DNA from: Aegilops tauschii subsp. strangulata
Taxonomy: Eukaryota; Streptophyta; Magnoliopsida; Poales; Poaceae
NCBI RefSeq assembly: GCF_002575655.3
Contig: NC_053035.3
Location: 377,867,792 to 377,931,791 of the forward strand
DNA: 64,000 nt
Direction of reading: 5' to 3'
Of the stretch, positions 22,911 through 34,273 are shown piece after piece. The position numbers and the translations under genes are program-made. The notes under the pieces are model-generated. The model searched no databases, was not told where the DNA came from, and saw only the letters and a list, made by a program, of their open reading frames with translations. The stretch's first letter is position 1; every line of letters starts with the position of its first letter.

Positions 22911-24835
22911 TGTCCGTCACTGCAGTGTTTTTACTTCAGTGCCTCCTGTACTAGAATCCGTGCCTCCTGTACATTCAAAGCCCTGCCTCATGTGCGTACA
23001 TCCACGTGCCTCGCATAACACTTGCCGTGACTCCTACGGGGCCCGTCATGCCACACCCACGTCACTTCAAAACTGTGGTTCTCTAACCGAGTAGTCGGAC
23101 CCATGCCTATGCCGACACACTTTTGTGTATCCATAGAGTGCACACCCGTGACTTGAGAAAACACACGTACGTGCCTGTTGTGGATTCACCTTTTCTGCCT
23201 TCCGTGGCTGAACCAACGTGCCTCACGTGCCTAACGAAACATGCGCCGTGACTCTTGCATGGTCCCACTGCCACGCCCGCGTCACTCTCGAGACTTCACA
23301 ACCATGCCTCTTTAACCGCGCATTCTAACACATGCCTCTCCCAACGCACTCTTGTACTACATCCACATGGTTGATACCCGTGCCTCGAGAAGCAGCATGT
23401 CAGTGCCTGTGTTGGCTTCATTTCCGTGCCTCCGATGCTTACATCCACATGCCTGTAGAACCTGCACTTCCGTGCCTCGTGTGCCTGCATCCACATGCCT
23501 GTAGAGAGGCTCCACTTCAGCACTACCACGTGACTTCACAAACGTGGTGCCTTCATTTTTGTGCCTACACGTGCCTGCACCCACGTGCCTCACGTGTCAC
23601 TCGCCCAGACTCTTACGTGCCCTGTAATGCCACACCCACGTGACTTCACGAACGTGGTTCTATAACCAAGTAGTCGGACCCATGCCTCTGCCGCCACACG
23701 TTTGTGCATCCAGAGAGTGCACACCCATGACTTGAGAAAACACACGTACGTGCCTGTTATGGATTCACCTTTTCTGCCTTCCGTGCCTGAACCAACGTGC
23801 CTCACGTGCCTAACGAAACATGCGCCGTGACTCTTACATGGTCCCACTGCCATGCCCGCGTCGCTCCCGAGACTTCACAACCATGCCTCTTTAACCGAGC
23901 ATTCTAACACATGCCTCTCCCAACGCGCTCTTGTACTACATCCACAGGGTTGATTCCCGTGCCTCGAGAAGCAGCATGTCCGTGCCTGTGTTGGCTTCAT
24001 TTTCGTGCCTCTGCTGCTTACATCCACGCGCCTCACACGAAACTGGCCTCCTGTGCCTGCGTCAACGTGCCTGTAGAACCTGCACTTCCGTGCCTCGTGT
24101 GCCTGCATCCACATGCCTGTAGAGAGGCTCCACTTCAGCACTACCACGTGACTTCACAAACGTGGTGCCTTCAATTCTGTGCCTACACGGACCTGCACCC
24201 ATGTGCCTCACGTGTCACTTGCCCAGACTCTTACATGCCCCGTAATACCACACCCACGTGACTTCACGAACGTGGTTCTGTAACCGAGTAGTCGGACCCA
24301 TGCCTCTGCCGCCACGGTTTGTGCATCCAGAGAGTGCACACCCGTGACTTGAGAAAACACACGTACGTGCCTGTTGTGGATTCACCTTTTCTGCCTTCCG
24401 TGCCTGAACCAACGTGCCTCACGTGCCCAACGTAACATGCGTCGTGACTCTTACATGGTCCCACTGCCACGCCCGCGTCGCTCCTAAAACTTCACAACCA
24501 TGCCTCTTTAACCGAGCATTCTAACACATGCCCCTGCCACCGCACTCTTGTACTACATCCACAGGGTTGATACCCGTGCCTCGAGAAGCAGCATGTCCAT
24601 GTCTGTGATAGCTGCATTTCTGTGCCTCCGGTGCTTACATCCACTTGCCTCACGCGACACTAGTATGTCCCGTGGTTCTCTAACTGCCTGTAGAACCCAC
24701 ACTTCCGTGCCTCCTGTGCTTCCCTCTACATGCCTGTAGAACCTGCACTTCCGTGCCTGTAGAACCTGCACTTATGTGTCTCATGTGCCTGCATCCACAT
24801 GCCTATAGAGAGGCTCCACTTCAGCACTAACAGTC
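22911..24835. repeat. GTGCCTC tandem array with ~600-bp higher-order period
   Basis: Three successive copies share the landmark AGTAGTCGGACCCATGCC at about 23090, 23670 and 24290 (periods about 580-620). Each copy holds two smaller monomers, with anchors near 23075, 23312, 23655, 23890, 24277 and 24510, so spacing alternates about 235 and 345-390. CCGTGCCTC-like words recur throughout. It is noncoding; ORFs of 60-116 codons on both strands are side effects of the repeat composition. Confidence 0.75.
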
Positions 24836-24840
24836 TCAAC

Positions 24841-25178
24841 ACTAAAATAATAATAATACTGTAGCACACAAAAAAACCCAAGCCAAGCATAACGAATCTT
24901 GATGCTCAAACGGACGGCTGAAGATTAGAGACGGTTCGATGGTTTCCATCTCTCCCTCCCTCTTCTACTAGCTTGCTTCCCCTTCCGCAAAGTAAATCTC
25001 AAAACCTTCATCACTCCCGCACGCTCTCCTCCTTCCTTCTGCACACAAACACAAACTCGAAATCGAGTTCGCGTCACCGGACAACCACCACCGCGTTCGC
25101 CAACCACACTCAAATCCGACATACAAACAGCCACACTCTGCCCGCAACAACACCAATAACCCCGCCGGCTGCGGCGAC
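24841..25178 (+). promoter_or_regulatory. Unit C upstream region, left of the Tat-like insertion
   Basis: Homologous to 7221-7640 and 22130-22490. It ends at the 5' LTR of the Tat-like element and resumes at 34274, leaving the promoter more than 9 kb from its start codon at 34347. Confidence 0.6.
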
Positions 25179-25645
25179 TGAGGGAGTCCTGGATTAGGGG
25201 GTCCTCGGATAGCCGGACTATATACTTTAGCTGGACTGTTGGACTATGAAGATACAAGATTGAAGACTTCGTCCCGTGTCCGGATGCGACTCTCCTTGGC
25301 GTGGAAGGCAAGCTTGGCAATACGGATATGTAGATCTCCTCCCTTATAACTGACTCTGTGTAACCCTAGCCCCCTCCGGTGTCTATATAAACCGGAGGGC
25401 TTAATCCATAGAACGACAATCATACCATAGGCTAGCTTCTAGGGTTTAGCCTCTACGATCTCGTGGTAGATCAACTATTGTAATACTCATATCATCAAGA
25501 TCAATCAAGCAGGAAGTAGGGTATTACCTCCATCGAGAGGGCCCGAACCTGGGTAAACATCGTGTCCCCCGCCTCCTGTTACTATCCACCTTAGACGCAC
25601 AGTTTGGGACCCCCTACTCGAGATCTGCCGGTTTTGACACCGACA
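25179..25645 (+). repeat. Tat-like element 5' LTR (467 bp)
   Basis: Starts TGAGGGAGTCCTGG and ends TTTTGACACCGACA. Same length as the 3' LTR with no indels seen. The sequence after it (TTGGTGCTTTCATTGAGAG) is the primer-site position; I cannot assign the tRNA. Confidence 0.92.
25384..25390 (+). promoter_or_regulatory. TATA box of the Tat-like 5' LTR
   Basis: TATATAA in GTCTATATAAACCGG; repeated in the 3' LTR at 34012-34018. Confidence 0.7.
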
Positions 25646-25692
25646 TTGGTGCTTTCATTGAGAGTTCGACTGTGTCGTCACCATAAGGCTTG

Positions 25693-27348
25693 ATGGCCCC
25701 TTCGATCATCGGCAGCGATGCGATCCAGGGTGAGGTTTTCCTCCCTGGACAAATCTTCGTATTCGGCGGCTTCGTACTGCGGGCCAACTTGCTTGGCCAC
25801 CTGGAGCAGATCGAGAGTTACGCCCCTGGCCATCAGGTCAGGTTTGGAAGCTTGAACTATAGTGCCGACATCCGCGGAGACTTGATCTTCGACGGATTCG
25901 AGCCCATGACAGGTGCGCCGCACGGTCACGACGAGCATAACTTAGCTCTGCCATCGGACAGTGTTCGGGAGATCGCACGTGTGGCTACTCCGGCCCTCAA
26001 TCCGAAACAGATCGTGCCGTCCGAGGACGGGTGGATGGACCCCGCCACGGAAGCCGCACACTCAGGGTGATAGAGCCGAATACTGACTTCACCTCCTATG
26101 AGACCTGTGTTGCCGGACACTTGGATTCGTCCCTGGCCATGGGCTCCGAACCGCCTGCATTCGTGCCTATCGAATCTGATTGGGCACCGATCATGGAGTT
26201 TACCTCCGCGGATATCTTTCAGCACTCGCCCTTTGGCGATGTGCTAAACTTGTTGAAGTCTCTCTCCTTGTCAGGAGACCCTTGGCCGAACTATGTCCGG
26301 CTAGAATGGGATGCGGACGACGAAGAAATTCGCTTCCCACCCACCACCCACTTAGTAGCCACTGTCGACGATCTAACCGACATGCTCGACTTCGGCTCCG
26401 AAGACATCGACGGTATGGACGACGATGCAGGAGACGAAGAAGAACCACCGCCCACAGGGCGCTGGACTGCCACCTCATCATATGACATATACATGGTGGA
26501 CACCCCCAAACAAGGAGATGGCGATAAGACATCGGAGGATAATCCCTCCAAGAAGCAATCCAAGCACCGACGTCAGCGGCGCCGCTCTAAGTCTCGCCAT
26601 AGCAAAAGCAGCGATACCGGCACAAGAGACAATAACGCTCCGGATAGTGCCGAAGACGACGACAATCCCCTCCAGCCAGATCTCGAGCCGGAGGATGGGA
26701 AAGCTAGCCCTAAGGAACAGGCAGCAGACGGAGAACTAGAGGATGACAATTACATGCCTCTCTCCAAAGACGAGGTGAGCCTCGGCGACGAAGAATTTAT
26801 CGTGCCTGAGGATCCCGTCGAGCAGGAGCGCTTCAAGCACCGGCTTATAGCCACAGCAAGCAGCCTGAAGAAAAAGCAACAGCAGCTTCGAGCTGATCAA
26901 GACCTGCTAGCGCATAGATGGACCGAAGTCCTTGCGGCCGAGGAATACGAACTCGAACGCCCAACCAAGAGTTACCCAAAGCGCAGGTTGCTACCCCAAC
27001 TCGAGGAGGAAGCATTAAAACCTACATTACCAGCATATGACGCGGCTTATCGGCCACCTCGCGACCGAGACCGAAGGGCGTATCAGCCCGAAGTCCAGCC
27101 CGCACCCCGTCGCCAGACAAACAAAAACACCAAGGCCCGGGGCAACACGCAGGACCTGCGAGATGTATTGGAAAACAAAGCAGGATATACAAGATCGATG
27201 TACGGATCACGGGGGCGCGCCCCAACACGTGACAATCACTAAAAGCAAATCCGGCTAGGCCGAATACAACAGACAAGACTCGTATGAACTGCGTCGTGAC
27301 ATAGCCCGGCACAGAGGCGCCGCACACCCCTTATGCTTCACTAATGAA
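25693..27348 (+). pseudogene. Tat-like element gag, N-terminal part
   Basis: The likely start is ATG 25693 (MAPSIIGSDAIQGEVF). The frame runs to 26070, then continues one frame over from about 26062 (RVIEPNTDFTSYETC) to a stop at 27240-27242, so there is a one-base frameshift near 26062. The second part is acidic (DGMDDDAGDEEE) then basic (KHRRQRRRSKSRHSKS). It continues from 27243 in another frame with YELRRDIARHRGAAHPLCF up to the conserved gag block that starts at 27349. The long N-terminal extension of gag is usual in Tat-type elements. The breaks make this copy unable to give full-length Gag. Confidence 0.72.
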
Positions 27349-28137
27349 GTGATGGATCACGAATTCCTAGAAGGATTCAAGCCCGTGAACATCGAGTCAT
27401 ATGATGATACAACAGACCCCGCGGTATGGATCGAGGATTTCCTCCTCCACATCCACATGGCCCGCGGCGACGACCTACATGCCATCAAGTACCTCCCACT
27501 AAAACTCAAAGGACCGGCTCGGCAATGGCTGAATAGCCTGCCAGCAAACTCCATTGGCAGTTGGGAGAATTTGGAAGACGCATTCCTTGACAACTTCCAG
27601 GGCACTTATGTGCGACCACCGGATGCTGATGACTTGAGTCACATAACACAACAGCCCGGAGAGTCAGCCAGGAAATTCTGGACTCGGTTCCTAACTAAAA
27701 AGAACCAAATTGTCGACTGTCCGGATGCCGAGGCCTTAGCGGCATTTAAGCATAACATCCGTGATGAGTGGCTCGCCCGACACCTCGGCCAAGAGAAGCC
27801 GAAGTCCATGGCAGCCCTCACGACACTCATGACCCGATTTTGCGCGGGCGAAGACAGCTGGCTGGATCGCAGCAGCAACACATCAAGAAATCCTGGCAAT
27901 TCAGATGCCAAATATACTGACGGCAGACCACGTCGCGGCAGACACAAGCGCCGCAACAATGGCGACAACGCCGAAGACACGACAGTCAATGCCGGATTCA
28001 GTGGCTCTAAATCCGGTCAGCGGAAAAAGCTGTTCAAAAGAAGCAATCCGAGCCCGTCCAGTTTGGACCGCACACTCGATCGCTCGTGTCAAATTCACGG
28101 CACCCCCGATAAGCCAGCCAATCACACCAACAGAGAA
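27349..28137 (+). pseudogene. Tat-like element gag core domain
   Basis: Conserved retrotransposon gag domain: MDHEFLEGFKPVNIESYDD, then WIEDFLLHIHMARGDD, RQWLNSLPANSI, FWTRFLTKKNQI and CAGEDSWLDRS. It ends with CQIHGTPDKPANHTNRE and a TGA at 28138-28140 where a Cys codon is expected before WVFQQAGKLN; this looks like a TGC-to-TGA change in a metal-binding knuckle. The frame then continues in register into the protease segment. Confidence 0.8.
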
Positions 28138-28140
28138 TGA

Positions 28141-28984
28141 TGGGTGTTCCAGCAAGCCGGCAAGTTGAACGTCGAAAACAATGACAAGGGGCTGCATAGC
28201 GACGATGAGGAAGAGCCCCGGCCGCCGAACACAGGAGGACAGAAGAAATTCCCTCCCCAAGTGAAAACGGTGAACATGATATACGGAACCCATATTCCCA
28301 AGAGGGAACGGAAGCGTGCACTAAGGGACGTCTATGCGATGGAGCCAGTCGCCCCCAAATTCAACCCATGGTCTTCTTGTCCGATCATTTTCAATCGCAG
28401 GGACCACCCCACTAGTATCCGTCATGGCGGCTCTGCCACATTAGTCCTTGATCCCATCATTGACGGATTTCACCTCACTCGAGTCCTTATGGATGGTGGC
28501 AGCAGCCTGAACCTGCTCTATCAGGATACAGCGCGCAAAATGGGTATAGACCCCTCGAGGATCAAACCCACAAAAACCACCTTTAAAGGTGTCATGCCAG
28601 GTGTAGAGGCCTATTGCACGGGCTCAATCACACTGGAAGTGGTCTACAGATAACTTCCGAAGCGAGGAATTAATCTTCGATATCGTCCCCTTCCGCAGTG
28701 GCTATCACGCACTACTCGGACGAACGGCGTTTGCCAAATTCAATGCGGTACCGCATTATGCATACCTCAAGCTCAAAATGCCAGGACCTCGCGGGGTTAT
28801 AACAGTTAATGGAAACACAGAACGCTCGTTCCGCACGGAGGAGCACACTGCGGCCCTCGCAGCGGAAGTACAAAGCAGCCTTCTAAGGCCAACCGCCAAC
28901 TCGGCGACGAAGCCCCCGGACACCTTCAAACGAGTCCGGAGTACCCCGCAACAGGATCGCCAGGCACATCCCGAGCTCGCCTAG
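28141..28984 (+). pseudogene. Tat-like element protease and pol N-terminus
   Basis: Continues from gag. The retropepsin active site is DGGSSLNLLY at about 28492-28521 (Asp-Gly-Gly, the form common in Tat and Athila lineages). A frameshift of one base at about 28650 breaks the frame (VVYR then stop); downstream the other frame reads FDIVPFRSGYHALLGRTAF and KLKMPGPRGVITVNGN, then stops at 28982-28984. There is no RT, RNase H or integrase after this point, so pol ends just after protease. Confidence 0.8.
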
Positions 28985-30190
28985 CAATTCGGCCTCCGTC
29001 CTAGTCCCAGTCAAGCGGCGAAATCAGTGTCGCGCGTACATAATTACGCAGTAAAGATACCATGGGCATAGGCGGAGGCACGACTATGGAACGGCCCACA
29101 AAGCGGCTCAACCGCCCCAGGGCCCGTATACCTTTATATTTTTCTCTCTTTCAGGACCTTATTCTCTGGAAGCCCTTCCCGGCAACCTGATTGTCGAGCC
29201 CATCATGAGAGGGAAGCACCAAGGAAGCAAGAAGCTTTGCCATACAAGGGAATCCTCAGGTGGTCTCTAGTAACGATCGCTATACCTGTTTCACATACCC
29301 ACATGCAGCTCGCCCTTGGATAGGACATGTCAAATAGTCCTATTTTTTGCTTATTTGCACTACCTGTATACATACGCTTTGACGTATCATTTAAATAACA
29401 ATGCACAGCGTTAGCCTATTATTGCATTTTCCCTTTTTCTTTCTTTTCTTGTATGCTTATTCACGACAAATTGCACCCGTACATTCTGATATGACCAGTG
29501 CGCCAGGGGCTTCAGTGTACCCCGTAACACGGCAATAAAAGTCCGAACACTTTCGACAGTGCGGCACCCCGAACTTATAGCATTATATGCATCAGCTCCG
29601 AATCATGTCTTGGGTCAATAGTTGGGTTTGCCCGGCTCCCATGTTTTGGTACCTTATGTTCCGCTATATCGGCTAAGGTAGCACTGGGAGAACTACTGCG
29701 ATTGTGTCCCGGTTCTTTCGGACGAGCACCTTAGTAGAGAAAGCCGAAAACTGACTGTCATGATGCGGCGAGAGCTGGTCGCTGTTCGAGAGGTCTCAAA
29801 TCCTTAAAGATTTCTTCCGCTTCGGGCGAAGAATCGGCCTTGTCCGATTTAGGCGTGTATAGCGCCCCAAGTTCGGCCTTCCGAATACTAGGGGCTTCGC
29901 GAAAATTTAAAATTGTAGACTTCTATGGCTAAGTGAGAGTGATAAAGCTTTATAGTCCGATTGCCTGGTTCGTTGTGCTGAACACCTCCTTCGAAGGACC
30001 CAAAACTGGGATAAAGAGTGATCAGGTTTATCCCGAACACCTCAGTACTAGTTACATGAGGGCAGAAGCCGACGACTTGCCAACTCTCAGATTTTAAAAA
30101 CGGCCGCACAAAAGGTAATATTTTAAATCAACTAAGCGTTATATAGCGCACATGAACTAGTTTTCATGTCACAGGATCGCATGAGTACAT
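28985..30190. other. Tat-like element spacer without coding evidence
   Basis: About 1.2 kb between the truncated pol and the 3' end of the antisense gene. I see no domain on either strand. RT and integrase would sit here in an autonomous relative. Confidence 0.6.
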
Positions 30191-33100
30191 TTATTCAAAT
30201 ATTACATCCTTCGCACATTCCTCTGCCACAAGGCGAGCACCCTTCAGGACACTGTCATAATACTTTTCGGGGTGGCAATGCTCCTTGCCCTCCGGTGGCC
30301 CCTCCTTCACCAGCTTTTCAGCGTCCAGCTTCGCCCAGTGCATCTTCGCTCGTGCAAAGGCCCTGCGGGCACCCTCAATGCAGACGGACCGCTTTATGAC
30401 TTCAAGCCGTGGGCAGGCATCCAAAAGCCGCCTTACCAGGCCGAAGTAGCTGCCAGGCAGGGGCTCGCCAGGCCACATCCGGACTATGAGGCCCTTCATG
30501 GCCTGTTCGGCAGCCTTGTGAAGTTTGACCAGTTGCTTCAACTGGTCGCTCAAGGGCATCGGATGTTCGGTCCTAGTGTACTGAGACCAAAACAACTTCT
30601 CCGTCGAGCTCCCATCCTCGGCCCGGTAAAACTCTGCGGCATCCGATATGCTGCGGGGCAGATCTGCGAACGCTCCTGGAGAGCTCCGAATTCGGGTAAG
30701 TAAAAGGAATGTTTCCTTCACATGCTTGGTTTGCATAATAAATGCCTTACCCGCCGCTATCTGCTTGACCGCCTGAATCTCCTGGAGGGCCTTCTGGGCT
30801 TCGGCCTTGGCATTTTGTGCGTTTTCAAGGGCCTTCGCAAGCTCGGACCCTTGCGTCTTAGAGTCAAGCTCCAAAGACTCGTGTTTCTTGGCGAGAGCCT
30901 GGAGCTCTTGCTGCACCTCGCCTACTCGGGCCTCCTGCTTCTCTCGCTCGATGCGCTCCTTGGCCGCTTTGTCTTCGGCCTCAGACAGCACCTTCTGCAG
31001 GGCCACCACTTCGGTCGTGGCCCCTAGAAAAATTCATGACGATCCTATTATTCCAAAACCAAATTTTTTCTTTATCAATGAACAGACATGGTATTACTTA
31101 CCTTTGTTCTCTTCGAGCTACCTCTTGGTAAGGCCGAGCTCTTCTTCGGACCGCTTAAGGTCCCGCTTCAGTGCGGCGACCTCCGCAGTACGTGCGGCTG
31201 CAGCCACCAGCGAAGCCTGCTTATGCACATAGACATACTATGATTAGACTCATGTGATTATCATTTGATCCTCTGTTCGGCCTTTCTTTGCGAACGCCAA
31301 ACAGAGCATCAGGGGCTACTGGCTATGCTGTAACATTTTCTTATAATTTGATTACTTACCTGAAAGCCTGTTAGGAGGCTGGCACAGGCTTCAGTCAGTC
31401 CGCTTTTGGCGGACTGAACCTTCTCGATCACCGCACTCATGATAGTGCGGTGCTCTTCATCGATGGAAGCGCCGCGAAGCGCTTCCAGCAAGTTGTCCGA
31501 TGCCTCTGGATGGACAAAGGCTTGCCCCTCTTCGCAAGGGGTCGCCTGACAGAGTCCGGAACCACTGGAGGTTCCGGCGCAGTATTCGGCTGGGGGCCAA
31601 ATTTGCTGCCCCCATCATCGGAGCCCATGGGAGTCTTGCTCCCCTTGCGCTCAGTGTCTGGAATGTCGCCTTGAGGCGCCTCCAGGACTACCTCCCCTTG
31701 GTTCGGTGCCCTTTGAGACAACACCTCGACGTTGTCCGTAGGGCGAGGGGAGGAGGCGGTCGAAAGTGAATCACTGTTCATCGCCGACTGACTCAAAGAT
31801 CCATCCGAAGAGGATATGTCGATATGGGCTTTGGAGGGACTGCATGATCATGTTTGGCATGATGAGAAGCAATAAAACTGAACACACTAGAGCTATTAAG
31901 GTATCTGGATACTTATGACTTCGCCAGGGGCTTGTCCCTGGGCAACCACTCGTCGTCGCTATAGGCGGCTTGTGGAGTAGTCCGGAAGGAGGGTCCTTCC
32001 CTTCTTGGACCCTTCGGCCTCCCCGGATGGGGCGGCCTTCCTTTTCTTGTCTCCCCGGCTGGGGGGGGGGGGTTTTCCTCTTCCTCCTCCTCGTTTTCGT
32101 GGGAGGAGTGCGCCTCGGTGTGTTCGGACGATGAGTCCGATATAACCTTGCGGCGGAGACCCTTCCTGGTCCCCGTGGCCTTCTTCTTGGCCTTCTTCGC
32201 CGGCACCTCATAAGGCGCCGGAACCAGCATCTCCGTTAGGAGAGCATCTGCTGGATCTTCGGGCAGGGGGGCTGGACAATTGATCTGCTCCGCTGTCGCT
32301 AGCCAGTCCTGTTAAATAGCGTGGAAGCTTAGATCCCGCGCATGATTAAACTGGGGAAAATGAACATCTTATGAGATATAAAAGACTTATCGGATTGGCA
32401 GAGCGCTTTACGCTGAGTCCGCGGTCCTCGATAAGGGGAGGAGGTACCTCGGCACCCTTGAACAGCACCTTCCCGACGTCCTTGTGCGTCGTGTCGAAGA
32501 GCTCTCGCAGCGTCTGGTGCTCGGCCGGGTCGAACTCCCACAAATTAAATGCCCGTCTTTGACACGGGAGGATCCGGCGGAAGAGCATGACTTGGACCAC
32601 GTTGACGAGCTTGATTTTCTTGCTCATCATGTTTTTGATGCAGGTCTGGAGTCCGGTCAGCTCTACCGAGGAACCCCAGGACAGGCCCTTCTCTTTGCAG
32701 GAGGTGAGCTGCATGGGGATTCCGGATCGAAATTCGGGGACCGCCACCCAGTTGGTGTCGCGCGGCTCGGTGATGTAGAACCACCCCGATTGCCACCCCT
32801 TTATGGTCTCCACATAGGAGCCTTCGAGCCAGGTGACGTTGGGCATTTTGCCCACCATAGCGCCTCCGCACTCCGCTTGCTGGCCGACCACCACCTTCGG
32901 TTTAACGTTGAAGGTCTTTAGCCACAGGCCGAAATGGGGCTTGATGCGGAGGAAGTCCTCGCACATGACGATAAACGCCGAGATGTTGAGGATGAAATTG
33001 GGGGCCAGATCGTGAAAATCCAGCCCGTAGTAGAACATGAGCCCACGAACAAATGGGTGGAGGGGAAATCCCAGTCCGCTGACGAAGTGGGTAAGAAATA

Positions 33101-33253
33101 CCACCCTCTCATGGGGTTCTGGAGTAGGGACGATCTCCCCGCATCTGGCAGCCGGTGCGCGATATTCGCAGACAGGTATCCGGCTCCCCGTAGCTTTGTG
33201 ATGTCCTCCCCCGTAACGGAGGAGACCATCCACTTGCCTCCCACTCCGGACAT
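30191..33253 (-). pseudogene. Antisense Transposase_28-like gene in the Tat-like element
   Basis: Minus-strand gene with several exons. Exon 1 is about 33253-32390: start MSGVGGKWMVSSVTGEDI, then PTPEPHERVVFLTHFVSG, FVRGLMFYYGLDFHDLAPN and WLEGSYVETIKGWQSGWFY, the plant 'putative gypsy type transposon' domain. One G is missing near 33138, shifting frame. Exon 2 is about 32310-31915 (QDWLATAEQINCPAP, then KKAKKKATGTRKG and a poly-Pro/Glu stretch). Exon 3 lies within 31830-31437. Exon 4 is about 31216-31102, coiled coil with a TAG at 31118-31120. Exon 5 is about 31022-30191, a long coiled coil (EQQELQALAKKHESLEL-like) ending with EECAKDVIFE. Function unknown; it is cargo of the element. Its direction is opposite to gag. 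Confidence 0.72.
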
Positions 33254-33806
33254 GCTTGGAGTGGTTTGAGGAGAAAAATGCGAACTCGGGTGCTGGAGCT
33301 CGAGTGTGCAAGAATGGATGAGCAAGGAGGAAGAAGGCGTGGGTGAAAAAGAGGAATCATTGTCTCTTTATAAGGGCGGAAGGAACTATGCGCCTCCCCA
33401 CCTGCCTGGTAAACTCGCTTATTCCCCAAGCGCCATAATTGATGGCGCAGTTGGGTTACCCACACCCGTATTGATGAGAATCCCGTGATAAGGGGACACG
33501 ATCTCTGCTTCGACAAGACGTGCCAAGAAAACCGCCTCGCAATATGTGCAGTGGCTGGTTGAGAAAAACGGTTTGAATAATGACCAGGCCGTGGTGTGAT
33601 GTCATACTACAGAATGTGTCAGCAGATTAGATTTGTGGAAATATTATTCTCTCTACAGTGGTATGTGGAATTTGTTTTGCAGAGCCGGACACTATCCTTG
33701 TGTTCAAAATCTTCTATGCAGTATTCGGAGGAGGAACCCGCCTTGCAATGCTGAAGACAATCTGCGCGCCGGACTCATCATCATTTAAGCCTGGTTCAGG
33801 GACTAC

Positions 33807-34273
33807 TGAGGGAGTCCTGGATTAGGGGGTCCTCGGATAGCCGGACTATATACTTTAGCCGGACTGTTGGACTATGAAGATACAAGATTGAAGACTTCGT
33901 CCCGTGTCCGGATGGGACTCTCCTTGGCGTGGAAGGCAAGCTTGGCAATACGGATATGTAGATCTCCTCCCTTATAACCGACTATGTGTAACCCTAGCCC
34001 CCTCCGATGTCTATATAAACCGGAGGGCTTAATCCATAGAATGACAATCATACCATAGGCTAGCTTCTAGGGTTTAGCCTCTACAATCTCGTGGTAGATC
34101 AACTCTTGTAATACTCATATCATCAAGATCAATCAAGCAGGAAGTAGGATATTACCTCCATCGAGAGGGCCCGAACCTGGGTAAACAACGTGTCCCCCGC
34201 CTCCTGTTACCATCCGCCTTAGACGCACAGTTCGGGACCCCCTACCCGAGATCCGCCGGTTTTGACACCGACA
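33807..34273 (+). repeat. Tat-like element 3' LTR (467 bp)
   Basis: Same borders as the 5' LTR; about 15 substitutions, 11 transitions and 4 transversions. It is preceded by a purine-rich TTCAGGGACTAC, the likely polypurine tract. TATA box at 34012-34018. Confidence 0.92.

Larger units (their letters stand above)
25179..34273 (+). mobile_element. Tat-like Ty3/gypsy element, non-autonomous, full length
   Basis: Complete 9095-bp element with two 467-bp LTRs (25179-25645 and 33807-34273) and flanking GCGAC/GCGAT, a 5-bp target duplication with one mismatch. The sense strand encodes gag and an aspartic protease (28140-28984) but no RT, RNase H or integrase. The antisense strand carries a many-exon gene matching the plant 'putative gypsy type transposon' family (Transposase_28), a known cargo in Tat-lineage elements. 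Fifteen differences between the LTRs by eye (about 3.2%) would date insertion to about 1.2 million years at 1.3e-8 substitutions per site per year. It lies in the 5' UTR of unit C. It must have moved with enzymes from another element. Confidence 0.88.

Noticed and set aside
22911..24835. CRISPR-like or gene-like reading of the tandem array
   Set aside because: Units are hundreds of bases with diverged copies and no short identical repeats with unique spacers; the context is a plant genome.
26180..26563. Arg- and Ser-rich ORFs over Tat-like gag in other frames
   Set aside because: Alternate frames of the acidic gag region; no independent support.
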